64,000 bases of DNA from Acanthosepion lycidas (GCA_963932145.1 OZ010586.1:68275254-68339253), one strand, 5' to 3'; positions 24,015-35,329 are shown, counted from the stretch's first letter. Program-made: numbers and translations. The notes: generated from the letters alone by a model not told the origin.

Positions 24015-24155
24015 CTCCTTCTTGACAGTTGGATCCGTAACTCCCCTCGGGACAGCCACTTGTACAACGTCCTCTAATTGGATCACAGACTTCGCTCCGG
24101 TTCCGACAATTACATTCCTTGTCGCACATCTCCCCGAACCACATGGGAGCACAAG
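24015..24155 (-). CDS. Exon 5: EGF-like module 2
   Basis: A 141-nt exon with an AAACAG acceptor and GTACGT donor, phase 1 at both ends. Its eight cysteines are spaced C-x8-C-x3-C-x-C-x6-C-x6-C-x3-C-x8-C, one residue longer in a single loop than exon 2 and otherwise identical in spacing. The closing PEGSYGSNCQEG is typical of MEGF-type repeats. An Asn-Arg-Ser site is present. Equal exon length, phase and cysteine spacing argue that exons 2 and 5 share ancestry. Confidence 0.9.
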
Positions 24156-24419
24156 CTGTTTATTGAAAGAATAAATATAAATAAATTTTGGCTAAGTTAA
24201 CCTGTAAGGATACAAAAAGCAATCATCTTCCTTTGGTGGAATGACGGCCGCGTAGTGACGTCACTCCATACAGTGACGAAGGCGGCAGTCCTTCTGTCGG
24301 TTTACAGGAGTCAATCCGAGATGTTACATTTTAGCCCGAGCCAAGGGGCACAGTTCGAGGCTAAATCTGCCTCCCCCAGCACAGGCTACAGCTTACGAGC
24401 ACAAACTACCCAAGAAAGG

Positions 24420-24960
24420 TAGTAAAGCCACTAAAACAGAAGGGGTTACTGAGTGTGAAAAAATTAGGGGACATAACGATGATTAAGGAGCAATAACAAT
24501 AGAAGAGTAATCAGGAAAACAGTAGATAACTATTGTCATCGCATTTGTATTAGGTTGCTGCAAAAATAATGACGTAATAATGTCGTTTTTTGACGTTAAA
24601 AATACGTCAAAAAACGACATTATTACGTCATTATTTTTGCACCAACCTAATATTTTTGAAGATCAAATATGCCTGGAGAGAATGGAACCGGAAGAGAGTT
24701 CCACAAGTAAGAATTCCGAGAAAGAAACTCTTAGCATAAAACTTACATATAGCCAATTCAACTATAAATTCATTAGGCCTTGTTGCCAATCTGGTACTGT
24801 GATTAAATACATAAAACCTAGGTACCATAGCGATGAGCTGATCTGAATAATTTAAAGAAATGACATAGGGGATTATCTTTACGGCGATGGGAAAGTAACT
24901 GAAGCCGAGACGTCAGGTCAGGACCAAATATATTGCTGATTCTTCTTAGAATTTTATCAT
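24420..24960 (-). mobile_element. LINE family B fragment split by a MITE
   Basis: 24420-24549 and 24651-24960 are contiguous when the MITE at 24550-24650 is removed: GCATTTGTA joins to TTTTTGAAGATC exactly as in the uninterrupted copies. Confidence 0.8.
24550..24650. mobile_element. Mariner MITE, 101-bp variant
   Basis: Termini match the 80-bp copies (one mismatch in the left end), but the inner arms are different and longer, with a GACGTAATAATGTCG interior and a TTTTTGACG palindromic centre. TA flanks both sides. It is inserted into a LINE family B copy. Confidence 0.9.
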
Positions 24961-25009
24961 AAGTAGCAGGATCACATGAACATACGTGAGAATCGAAGTT
25001 ATTACTCAG

Positions 25010-25610
25010 TAGTAATAGTCAACAAGATTAGCTGATTAATCATTACTCTCCATCGATGTGCCCATCCTGTCGGTTGTAAATACTATTGGGCCTCAAAATC
25101 GTACCCGACCTTAAGTGAAACACATACATACGATCAATTGCTAAAGATACTGATAAAATGGTCGGCTCCCTAACTCCTCCTGCTATCGTTTATCTTTACA
25201 AGAGCCAGAGCAAGCCCGAAATAGAGTACTGTTGTTATATTTGGGTGAGAGCTTCTCCTACCCACTCTCTGACCTTGATAGAGTTCAAAAGCGTCTCCGC
25301 ACCCTTGTTGGTGATGAATTATTCTCCAACCTCTCTCTCACAGGTGAGAAGTGTCAAGCATTTCGCTGCTCTATCGCTACTTTCTTGCTTGGAAAAACTA
25401 CATTCTCATCGGTTGTATGTTCCACTCGAACAGCTTCTTCTAGCGAACCACTGCCCCGTGAAACCGACTCCCATCAGGATATTTCCCTTATCACTACAGT
25501 GTTAATCTGTTCAAGGCCATGGTTAACCGTTACCTTCTATCCGTATAGACTGCCTCTTAACGTTACTCTCTACCTTGAGTATCCCCAGGGACTTGTAAAG
25601 AGTTAACCTT
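25010..25610 (+). mobile_element. LINE family A, reverse transcriptase 3' region
   Basis: Antisense to the host gene in intron 4. Frames hold I-V-Y-L-Y-K-S-Q-S-K-P-E-I-E-Y-C and then Q-K-R-L-R-T-L-V-G-D-E-L-F-S-N-L. The 3' end is TACCTTGAGTATCCCCAGGG, followed by an A-run at 25616-25632, consistent with a poly-A tail. Confidence 0.85.
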
Positions 25611-25831
25611 ACTGTAAAAAAAAAAAAAAAAATCAGTCTTCTGGCGCACGAGATGGTGTCGATATTAATCCATTTGAGTAAGACTAGGTAAATATTTAGA
25701 TATATTTGGGGACGAAAGACGACGTAGAACAACAAGATATAGTACTTCTAAATGCTTACTTTACTTATGTCGAGTTATAAACAGAAACATTGACGAAGTG
25801 ATCAGTGCTTATTTAGAAGAAATCATCTTAC

Positions 25832-26032
25832 TGAAAACTTGGAATTCGCAGATCGACAACGGTTCCTTCTTGGACGATAAACGAACGATGACATGTTTGG
25901 CTTGAACTGGAGTAACACAGTTGAATTTGTGAGACACGAATTTCGTGGTGTCATGATCGTAACACTTCTGTCCGTCCTTGTATTTGGTGGAATTGGACAC
26001 GTACACCTGAAAATCCAGCAACCGGTAGGAAA
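25832..26032 (-). CDS. Exon 4: C-terminal half of FTP lectin domain
   Basis: A 201-nt exon with a TCTTTTCAG acceptor and GTAAGA donor, phase 1 at both ends, 66 full codons. It supplies the second half of the FTP fold: R-L-L-D-F-Q-V-Y-V, then cysteines at exon residues 23, 38 and 61, and a closing L-S-I-C-E-F-Q-V-F that matches the usual L-x-L-C-E-V-x-V end of the family. An Asn-Ser-Thr glycosylation site follows the first strand. The acceptor sits only 46 bp from the edge of a 1.3-kb ATCT microsatellite in the preceding intron, so array length could affect recognition of this exon. Confidence 0.92.
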
Positions 26033-26078
26033 CTGAAAAGATAAAATATCGATAAATGCGAATGATCAAAGCAAATGG

Positions 26079-26079
26079 A

Positions 26080-26117
<38 letters not shown>

Positions 26118-26127
26118 GTCTGTTTAA

Positions 26128-26192
<65 letters not shown>

Positions 26193-26224
26193 CATCTTTG
26201 TATCTACTTGTATTAGTTGTTTCA

Positions 26225-26285
<61 letters not shown>

Positions 26286-26297
26286 CAGTCTGTTTAA

Positions 26298-26353
<56 letters not shown>

Positions 26354-26365
26354 CCAGTCTGTTCA

Positions 26366-26424
<59 letters not shown>

Positions 26425-26434
26425 GTCTGTTTAA

Positions 26435-26491
<57 letters not shown>

Positions 26492-26556
26492 CATCTTTGT
26501 ATCTACTTGTATTAGTTGTTTCATATCTATCTATCTATCTATCTATGTCTGTTTAA

Positions 26557-26609
<53 letters not shown>

Positions 26610-26641
26610 CATCTTTGTATCTACTTGTATTAGTTGTTTCA

Positions 26642-26698
<57 letters not shown>

Positions 26699-26730
26699 CA
26701 TCTTTGTATCTACTTGTATTAGTTGTTTCA

Positions 26731-26783
<53 letters not shown>

Positions 26784-26815
26784 CATCTTTGTATCTACTT
26801 GTATTAGTTGTTTCA

Positions 26816-26856
<41 letters not shown>

Positions 26857-26888
26857 CATCTTTGTATCTACTTGTATTAGTTGTTTCA

Positions 26889-26953
<65 letters not shown>

Positions 26954-26965
26954 CAGTCTGTTTAA

Positions 26966-27033
<68 letters not shown>

Positions 27034-27045
27034 CCAGTCTGTTCA

Positions 27046-27117
<72 letters not shown>

Positions 27118-27129
27118 CCAGTCTGTTCA

Positions 27130-27197
<68 letters not shown>

Positions 27198-27209
27198 CCA
27201 GTCTGTTCA

Positions 27210-27285
<76 letters not shown>

Positions 27286-27297
27286 CCAGTCTGTTCA

Positions 27298-27364
<67 letters not shown>

Positions 27365-27365
27365 G
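26079..27365. repeat. 1.3-kb (ATCT)n array with recurring interrupters
   Basis: Pure ATCT tracts are separated by three interrupter types: a 33-nt type with CTTTGTATCTACTTGTATTA (six times, 26191-26870), a CCCAGTCTGTTCAT type (26353 and four between 27033 and 27290) and a GTCTGTTTAAT type (five times). Interrupters cluster by type, a sign of unit duplication within the array. Confidence 0.97.
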
Positions 27366-27380
27366 TCTGTTTATGGAACC

Positions 27381-27440
27381 GTCATTTAGCTTGACGTGCC
27401 TTTAACCGACTTGGCCACAGAGGAGCGTTCGGTTAGCAAG
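27381..27440 (-). mobile_element. tRNA-like SINE head
   Basis: Reversed, it reads TGTGGCCAAGTCGGTTAAAGG, a good tRNA-Leu/Ser type A box. The same head occurs reversed at 50948-50971. Confidence 0.5.
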
Positions 27441-27446
27441 GTCGAA

Positions 27447-27721
27447 TTTACTGTCTTTAAACTTTCATCTTCCATGAATCTCTCACGTACATTCATATCC
27501 GCACAAAGCGCATCCAAATGTAAACAAATGACGTCACGCATTATGAAATGGACAAAGAATGTATAAAAAAGAATGTATAAACATAAAAATGTCTTAAAAT
27601 AATTGTCGGACTTTGTCCATTTCATAATGTGTGACGTCATTTGTTTACATTTGGATGCGCTTTGAGCAGATATGAATGTACGTGAGAGATTCATGGAAGA
27701 TGGAAGTTTAAAGACAGTAAA
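27447..27721. repeat. Foldback element F2 between ATCT arrays
   Basis: Arms 27447-27557 and 27611-27721 (111 nt each) are near-perfect reverse complements. The loop region contains GAATGTATAAACATAAAAAT, part of a 52-nt block shared with foldback F1. ATCT repeats resume at 27730-27775. Confidence 0.92.
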
Positions 27722-27728
27722 GTCTGTT

Positions 27729-27776
<48 letters not shown>

Positions 27777-27779
27777 ATC

Positions 27780-28355
27780 ATGTTATAAGGCAAAAACAAT
27801 GTGTGAAATTAGATCAAATTTGCTTTTGTTTCCTGATGAGTGGATTTCACGGTTTAATTTTATGATAATTTTATTTCTTATATATATTACAACTCACTTC
27901 GTCTCATCTGTTTACCTGGTTTTAATAAAACACATTGTTTCGTTGAATAAACAACGTAAGTAAAAAACAGCATAATATAAATTAATCAGCGCAGAACGTC
28001 AAAAGATCCAGGAAACCTCGAGAGCTGACCTAGAAGGTAACCACAGAGTCACCAAGTACTGAATCGGGCCTCGAAAGATGTCCGTGTGTTCACCAGTATA
28101 AACAAAAAAGTGAACCTAGCTGAACTTAGGACACACACACACATACACACACACAAGACACAGGAAATTGTAGAAATCTACGAGGGGAAAAGCAGAATTT
28201 GTCAAATCCTCTCAAGAAAAAGGTCAATCTTTTGAAGAAAGATCCGAAACCACATGCCCTTATTTGGTCATGGTTAATTTGATGGAACCTAGAAGTGAAT
28301 ATTCAGTTGTTTTATGTATGAAAACTTCGTTCTTTTGGTAAGACGTTACTATCTA
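27780..28355. other. Intron DNA, nothing recognised
   Basis: A short (CA)n run at 28131-28155; otherwise no element or exon seen. Confidence 0.4.
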
Positions 28356-28359
28356 TCTT

Positions 28360-29038
28360 TCTATATATAAAATTCTGTGACTTTCGTTAGTCCGTCTGTC
28401 CATCCATCACACTCTCTAAAATAGCCATTCATTGAAACCAAATTTTGGGGAGAAGTGCAAACAGATAAAAGCGTACAAAGTACAGTTTGTTTTAATAGGG
28501 TGTGTGGCTTAGTACAATACATTTTCATTATATTTGGGGGGGGGGAATTAAGTTTTATTCTCTAATATAATAGATTTTCTTAAGATATTATATATACAAG
28601 AATCCAGTTTCCAGTTCACCTTGCTCTTGCAAGAACTATAAAGAAATCGTAAATCCAAATGCTTCGAAAAGTTGGAATTTGGCCCTAGAAAGAAATATTT
28701 ACGCATGGCCAGTTACATGCTCAAGGGTAAGAAATCCTAAGAATTTATTATTCGCTGTTAAAAAGAAAAAAGTAAGAAATAGATTTTCTTAAACGATATA
28801 GTGTATCATAAAGTCTTATAAAATTAAATTAAATTAAAGAAATTATTAAGCCCCTGAGTACAGCTTTTGTCAAAGTATTTTCTAAACAAATCAGCTTATT
28901 CAAATTTCATCAATTGGTTTGCGAAATTGAACTAAACATAGAGTTTGTAAATTTCGAAAAGGATATTAGCGATAACTTCAACAATACTAAATACCGTGAG
29001 GATTTTAACACGGGTTAGCGTCTTGCGAAAAGTTCTAG
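28360..29038 (+). mobile_element. Helitron-like non-autonomous element, copy 1
   Basis: Starts TCTATATATAAAATTCTGTG and could end at CTAG|T (29035-29038), as Helitrons do. A reversed copy at about 56235-56931 begins with the same 5' sequence and shares interior blocks (CAAACTCTACG / GAGTTTGTAAAT). No Rep/helicase coding. Ends are not proven, and the 3' hairpin is weak. Confidence 0.5.
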
Positions 29039-29147
29039 TCATTAAGACGGTGAGCTTTAGTATTTTCCTGAGGAAGTATTTCACTGATAAATACTAATAG
29101 TCAATAATAGATTTAATGTTTTCATAAATTAAGAATCGGAAACTTAC

Positions 29148-29381
29148 ATTTTTGTTCTAAGTCATCCCTGTTGAAAATCTTCATGTAATAAACTTCCGGT
29201 AAACCTTCCAAGTCGACCATCCAATATGGCACAATTTTAGAAACAACTTTTGTATGAGTGCAGGAGAATTTGTTTTCCGATATATCATAAAAAGGACAAG
29301 TGTGGCCATCCACTGCTTGGCCTGAGTCACCGTGAAAGGCAGTTGTACTTTGCCGTGTTGGACGATGCAAGGCGATATTTT
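29148..29381 (-). CDS. Exon 3: N-terminal half of FTP lectin domain
   Basis: A 234-nt exon, TTTTACAG acceptor and GTAAGT donor, phase 1 at both ends, 77 full codons. It carries the hallmarks of an FTP (fucolectin/tachylectin-4/pentraxin-1) domain: an opening N-I-A-L-H-R-P-T-R-Q-S-T-T, then A-V-D-G, then S-C-T-H-T, then P-Y-W-M-V-D-L, and finally I-F-N-R-D-D. In fish fucolectins a His and two basic residues around an R-x-D motif bind fucose. The CTHT histidine and the R-D-D are present here, but the spacing and the second basic residue do not match exactly, so sugar binding cannot be assumed. The domain continues in exon 4 across a 3.1-kb intron. Confidence 0.92.
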
Positions 29382-29689
29382 CTGTAAAACGAAAGAATTG
29401 TTTTTTAAAACAGAAAATTTTACACAGCGGATATTATTACAAAATCGATATTCTTGATTAATTTAACAGACGACGAAAACTACTGATACAATTCTAGGGA
29501 AGATAGAAATCCATTTTACATTATAACGAGAATTTGTAATGTTTGTTGTATTTTGGTATTGGTAAGAATGTACTCATCTCTAAATATGAAAAACGAAATA
29601 TACTTTTTAAATCGATATTCTCGAAAAAAATAATTGCGAACGACAGTATTGGTGAAAGGGCAAATCGGTATTTGTTAATCGTTAGCAAG

Positions 29690-30793
29690 TTAATCATTAT
29701 TATGACCGTAAGTTCGTAGTGGTAATGCTAATATTAGACGCTTCCATATAAGGAAACAGTCGACAGGAATTGATTGAGCAGACTGTGCTATTAGCGGTTC
29801 AAGATCTTTCTATTAAAGCAATTCTTTAGAAAAATAGGTTTCTCAAGTTCCCTACCTTTTATTGTGCTTCCCAGTGCTGATGGGCGCTTCCTTCTTAAAC
29901 TTTCTGTTCGATTGATTGATTCATTTTTTACGGTTTATCAATCCTTTGCAGGTTATTTAAAGCCAGAAAAAATTTCAAGATTTTTTTTGAGATAATAATG
30001 ATTTAATGTTACAAGTCATACTAACTAACCCATAGCTGGAGGAGAAAAGGTGAATTCATAAATTTCCCAAGGACCTTTGGGTGTAAGTGAATATAGCGAA
30101 ACCAATTGAGATTGGAACTCGTCTCTTCGATTAACAGTTCTGAGCTGTTATCCATTACACCACCCGTATAATCCAACCTTACAGTATCTGGTATTCCTAA
30201 GCGGTCACCGATCTAGGTACTGTTCACGCTCGACGTTTCTTAACTTTCGGTGATCGTGCGGGAACGGTTGTTTCAACGTGATATGGCCGTAAGTATTGAG
30301 TGTGTATGTGTAACATGGAAAGAATTGTTAGAGCTTTTTTTGGTCAGCTTTACTTGACCATTTTCGCCTATTTGTTATATTTTTCAAATATTTCATATTC
30401 GGGTTACCTTTTATTTCAGGAAATGCTGAATAAAAGACCCCCCAATACCCCCCAGAACCCCCTCCCCCCAAAAAAATACACGTGGTCAGAGATGTAGGTA
30501 CTGACCAGGCTCAACGTTGCTTTACTTCGGTGATTAACGCAATATGGCTGTAAGCTTTTTGTTCGAAGTAGTGTCACCAACACCAACATCTTGATTATGT
30601 CATTATTTTTTCTTCGAGTTTTATTTAGTTGCTGCTCTTGAAAGTCCTTAAGTTATGTGGTTTCTGTCATTTAATAAAGTTCTTTACTTGGAACTCAGTA
30701 ATGTCAGTGCATGATATTCGAAGAAAAGTCGCCCTTACTAAGATCTGCAGGTTTCATTCGATTGGTGACAGTTAATCATTATTATGACCGTAA
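29690..30793 (-). repeat. Cluster of 5S rRNA-derived fragments
   Basis: Four minus-strand pieces: 30177-30293 nearly full, 30491-30555 internally deleted, and two short 5'-end-like pieces at 29690-29712 and 30771-30793 that are identical to each other over CATTATTATGACCGTAAG. All lie in intron 2. Confidence 0.65.
30025..30293 (-). mobile_element. Chimeric SINE: 5S rRNA head plus tRNA-like promoter, copy 1
   Basis: 30177-30293 reversed is a 117-nt 5S rRNA-like sequence, including the internal control region with GATCACCGAAAGTTAAG. It is followed directly by a tRNA-like unit (A-box GGTGGTGTAATGG, B-box GAGTTCCAATCTC, 30095-30176) and then a body shared with the tRNA SINEs at 31101 and 52684. 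The order 5S-tRNA-body equals that at 63778-64000. Confidence 0.8.
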
Positions 30794-31100
30794 GAGAAAC
30801 TGGCTGTACATTGCTGGCAGTTTACATATTACTGAAAGAGTTTGACACCATGCATGACATCCATATAGATGCCTCGATCTAACGTGGTTATTTAAGAATC
30901 CTACTCGAGTTTTTCTGTTGATGTATTGGTTTTGTAGCAGCTTGCTGTGAGCTGCGGAACTACACTTTTGTTTCCCATACTTGTGGTTTTAAGCTAAGGT
31001 CAGTAAATAACTGCAATGTTTAGCGAGCAAGTCTGTTTGATTATTACCTCTAATTAATGTGTTCGATCATCATTGCATGCCAAAAGTAGAATAAGCTTAC

Positions 31101-31520
31101 TAGGCACGGTGGAGTAGTGGATGACCGCTCGGAGTGAGGAATCAGAGAGCCGAGTTCGAATTCCAGTTGAATCCGTTACATTTACTTACGTGGTATTACC
31201 CTTAGTAAAGGTATGAATCCTATTCTTCTCCTCGCAAAGGCATTTGAAATGTTTAGAGTTTTCAGATGACCAAAATACTTTTTACATTTTTGTTTGTGTA
31301 ATGTGCTAATACCCTTGGGAAAAGTATAAATCCTCTTCTACTCCCAGCTATGGGTAGATAGCAGGACAGATTGGGTTCTATAGCCTTGGATGGCAACTAG
31401 TCTATCGCAGAAAAAAATGGCAACCTACTGCGGGAAAAAAAACTGCCACGTCAGTCATGTATCGAAAGATACATGATCGCCTAGTCGTGTATCCCGCATG
31501 ACACATAACTGGCTGATATT
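31101..31520 (+). mobile_element. tRNA-derived SINE S1 (full head)
   Basis: Head GGCACGGTGGAGTAGTGGAT with B-box GAGTTCGAATTCC. The body has TATAGCCTTGGATGGCAACT, a CTACTGCGGG-like block and ends after CGTGTATCCCGCATGACACA. A second internal start near 31310 suggests a duplication or nested copy. Confidence 0.8.
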
Positions 31521-31611
31521 TGAGTAGAATCTCTGTTTTTATTTATTAAACAGTATATTTATTTATTTCATTTACCCGCCTGAATATTGAAGCAATCTTA
31601 TTAGTAAAATA

Positions 31612-31685
31612 TGCGTTCTTTGGCAGGATTCAAACCTGCGTTTCTCTAAGGGAAACCGTTAGTAGATATGATCTGCTCGGCTACG
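31612..31685 (-). pseudogene. tRNA-Ser-like pseudogene or SINE head
   Basis: Reversed it reads GTAGCCGAGCAGATC..., a variable-arm-like GGTTTCCC...GAGAAAC and B box GGTTTGAATCC, as in class II tRNA-Ser. The acceptor ends do not pair, so it is not a working tRNA. Confidence 0.5.
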
Positions 31686-31725
31686 AAAATATATATATAT
31701 ATGAAAACAAAATCTATTACATTGA

Positions 31726-31925
31726 CTTACGTGCTAATACCCCTGGGAAAGGTATGAATCTTTTTCTTCTCCGCCAGACCGGGTTTTATAGCCTTGGATG
31801 GCAGCTGGTTTACCGCAGAAAGAAATGGCAAACTACTGCGGGGAAAATCTGCCTAGATACATGAAAAATACATGATCGCCTAAGCGTGTATCCTGCATGG
31901 CGCATCACTGACTGACTGACTGACT
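31726..31925 (+). mobile_element. tRNA SINE S1, body only
   Basis: Same body as 31310-31520, with TATAGCCTTGGATGGCAGCT and a 3' end of (CTGA)n. Confidence 0.8.
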
Positions 31926-32049
31926 GAAGCTTAGTAGGGATGACAGTAGTAGCGTGAACTGAGAGAGGGGAATACTGACAGTATAATTCTCATGACATAA
32001 ATATATTTACACGCTAGCATAAGATAAAGTATCAAAATGATATCGTTTT

Positions 32050-32950
32050 TTTTTAAACACTTCACCCAAACAAGTCACTAAAACCACTAAGATGCAAAGT
32101 GTTACTGAGTGGCGAAGGCTATGAGAAAAAGAAAACAAGACTAAAGAGAGATAACAACAAAATAGCAGGAATAAATTAAAAGAACAATGACTTAAAACAA
32201 ATACAAATATAACAACAATATTTGACGAAAATGACCAGAAGAGCTGTGATATCTTTTTAATCATTTCAAGGTAATAAAACCACTAAGACGCATTGGGGTT
32301 ACCAAGTGTGAGAGAATATGAGGAAAAGAAAATATTATTCGGGAGAGAAGACAATAAAAGGACAAGAAAACAGGAGACAACTATTGACACTGTATTTAAA
32401 TTTTTAAAGATCAAAATTGACTAGGAAAGAAAGAGGCCAGAAGAGAGTTCTGCAAACGAGCAGTGCGAGAGAAGAAACCGTTAGCATAGAACTTACGGTT
32501 ACATCAAGCCTTTCAAGTATAAAATGATGACACGAGCTGCCAATCTAGTAATGCGCTTACGTACGTAAAGTCGAGCTACAAAAGAGGAAAACGCATCAGA
32601 AAAATTGCCACGAAAATCTTTCTAAAAAAGGTACAGGGAGGCTATGTAGCGGTGGTGGGGAATTGACTGAAACCTATATGCAAGGTTAGGGTCCGTAACA
32701 TTGTAGATTCTTCTTTGGATTTTTATCAAGAATCTCTAAATATTATAGCAGGGGGTACCAGACAAGATGTGTCAGCAGTAATCAATGCACGGACGAAGAG
32801 CAAAATTATAAATGTGTATAATTTTCTGGCGAGAAAAATTGTCTAGTACGACACAATGAATCAAGTTTCCTAGCAACAGACTAGCAGTTAATTCAATGTA
32901 ATCTTTCCACTTCATATCAGTGGAAAACGTTAACCCAAGAATGCGAAATG
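32050..32950 (-). mobile_element. LINE family B, long decayed 3' region
   Basis: Longest minus-strand family B copy at DNA level in the left half; 3' tail at 32050-32110, reverse transcriptase region to 32950. Frames are heavily broken. Confidence 0.7.
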
Positions 32951-33411
32951 AGTCATGTCGGAAAGCAAAGACGAGAGCAGATTCGTTTTCGACGCTTCAA
33001 AATTAAAAAGTCATTTCTTGCCGCGGTTAATAACAGATTGTAGGGAATTTTCGTGTTCAACTCTCAATTTGACCCCACATCGAACCTTATTTGACATTAT
33101 TTAAGTGAATATTTTAATTTAGTCACCTTTACGAAGAAGACTGCCACTCTAACTTGATCGTATATTAATTTTCATAAAAGATTTTTTTATTTTTCTATGC
33201 GCCATTCCCTTTCAGGAAGTGGGAAATTATGGGTCTCCTCAACTTCTATCCCTTGTAGATCTTAGCAACGTTGGCCCCTTTGTCAAGTTTTTTTAACCCA
33301 CTTTCTGACATCCATTCACAAGAGATCTCCAGATAAATGGCTCACTGCGTTCTTATGGAAGAAAAATTAGCAAGTAAATTTCGCAGACCATTAATCGTGA
33401 GAAGTAAGATA

Positions 33412-33597
33412 CAGTGTAACCCGGATATAAGAGAGTTGTCGGGACCGGAGGAGAAGTCTCTTATATCTGAGTTTCTCTTATATCCGGGTTTGGTCTATTT
33501 TGTTTAGGTAAGTATGGGAACAATTTGGGACCAGATAAAATCTATCTTATATCAGGGTTTCTCTTATATCCGGGTCTCTTATATCCGGGATACACTG
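33412..33597. mobile_element. pogo/Tigger-like MITE, copy 1
   Basis: 186 bp, begins CAGTGTAACCCGGATATAAG and ends with the near reverse complement; TA on both sides. Internal repeats of CTCTTATATCCGGG. Confidence 0.85.
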
Positions 33598-33652
33598 TAG
33601 TTTCTAACTGAGTACTTAAATGTACAAAGCCTACAAAAAAAACTTACAATTA

Positions 33653-33834
33653 CAGTGTAACCCGGATATAAGAGAGTTGTTGGAACCGGGGAAGTCTCTT
33701 ATATCTGGGTTTCTCTTATATCCGGGTTTGTCTATTTTGTTTAGGTAAGTATGGCTCTAAATTGAGACCAGAGAAAATCTCTCTTATATCCGTGTTTCTC
33801 TTATATCCGGGTCTCTTATATCAGGGTTACACTG
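33653..33834. mobile_element. pogo/Tigger-like MITE, copy 2
   Basis: 182 bp, same termini and orientation as copy 1, TA on both sides, 55 bp away. Confidence 0.85.
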
Positions 33835-34119
33835 TAAATTGAATACAATCATTACCAGGTGTATAGCTTTAGTGTTACATTAAGATCTTGATCTTCTTCT
33901 TCTCTACTTTTCACCTGTCCATTTTGCATTCGATATGTATTATGACAATTCTTCAAGCCCTTCTTCCTCATTATTTGTCCAAGAAATTTCAGCTGTTTCT
34001 GATTCGGTGTACAAGTGTCCTTTCCAGTTAAATTTTTCTTTTTCCGTTGCAGAATTACTTCGCTTAAAAATTGATAATACAAGGGAAGTCACTCTAAAAG
34101 ATAAATTTATTTATCTCCC

Positions 34120-35180
34120 TTGAATATATTTTATTTCGATGTGTTAAAAAATGTATAAAAAATAAATAATTACTATCAAATCGATTTCTATAAACTATTC
34201 TATAATTTATGTTTTATTCACTAACATTCATACGATTTGAATAATGGAAACACACGAGGTCCAAAATAGTTTGTAATTGAATTTATATGTGAATTAATCC
34301 CACGAACATATATAGAAAAATAAAAACATATGTGTTATTAGGGCAGGTTGATTTTTCACTTTATATAGAAAATCAACATTCAGCTCCATGCGAAAGCTAG
34401 GGTTTTGATGTGCTGACACCAGATAATTAGATTCACCTATTTTTGAGCATTTAGTTTTAAAGATCACCTGAAAAATGTACCAGAAATACCTATTTTCCGC
34501 AGATTTGTGCTTACAAACAGACTTCAAAATTTTACTGTTTCAAGAATAAATCCTAAAAGTTAATATTTTTTGTATTATATACATTGAATTGAAAATATAT
34601 TCAAACCAGAATTCTAATTATGAACTACTACAATGAAAATATGCAAATTTTACGATATTTGATAAGTAAAAACTGTATAAAAAATTCTAAAATATTCCAA
34701 GAAAGGCTACTCAATGAATGGATTAGGTATTTTGTTAGATCATTTGTTAAGTCATAATTAATAAAAACAAACAATAGATAAAAGTGTATATAACATCATA
34801 ATAACTGCTGGGCATAAATTATAACACAAAATGTTTTAAGGTTTCATTTTTTATTGAAAATCTCACTAAAACAACCGCATCATAATATAACTAAATTGTT
34901 CAGTATAACATCCCTTTGAAATAAATGAAGGTCCTATTTGATGGCAAAATGATTTATTAATAACGTGCTCATGTCATGCATCTTGTCCGTAAACAATTGG
35001 CAAAGCTTCAGTAAATTATAAATTTTATAAGGCTGTGCTTTAAGGCTTTCACAAATTATCGAAATAAAATTCCAAAGCTATGATTTTGAAACTAAACTTA
35101 ATCATTTAAACTCGTTTCCCCCAAAAAACGGTAAGGATTTGTAAAAACATATTTTGAGTCATTATTTATCATGTTAAACC
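34120..35180. other. AT-rich intron DNA, nothing recognised
   Basis: No exon, RNA gene or repeat that I can name. Confidence 0.45.
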
Positions 35181-35182
35181 CC

Positions 35183-35260
<78 letters not shown>

Positions 35261-35288
35261 TTCTAGACTTTTCTATTTATCACAACGC

Positions 35289-35329
<41 letters not shown>

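Larger units (their letters stand above)
33190..34090 (-). mobile_element. LINE family C fragment hosting two MITEs
   Basis: 33190-33400 and 33870-34090 are both family C. The right part reads Q-L-K-F-L-G-Q-I-M-R-K-K-G on the minus strand. The pogo-like MITE pair lies between them. Confidence 0.6.

Noticed and set aside
26079-27365. CRISPR-like alternation of repeats and spacers
   Set aside because: The spacers are tetranucleotide tracts and the repeats vary in type; this is a eukaryotic microsatellite.
26075-27405. Long open frames encoding Y-L-S-I repeats
   Set aside because: They are the translation of an ATCT tetranucleotide array; three units make four codons, so all frames stay open by composition alone.
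27830-27860. CTGATGAG as another hammerhead core
   Set aside because: No stem II and no GAAA box in the right place.
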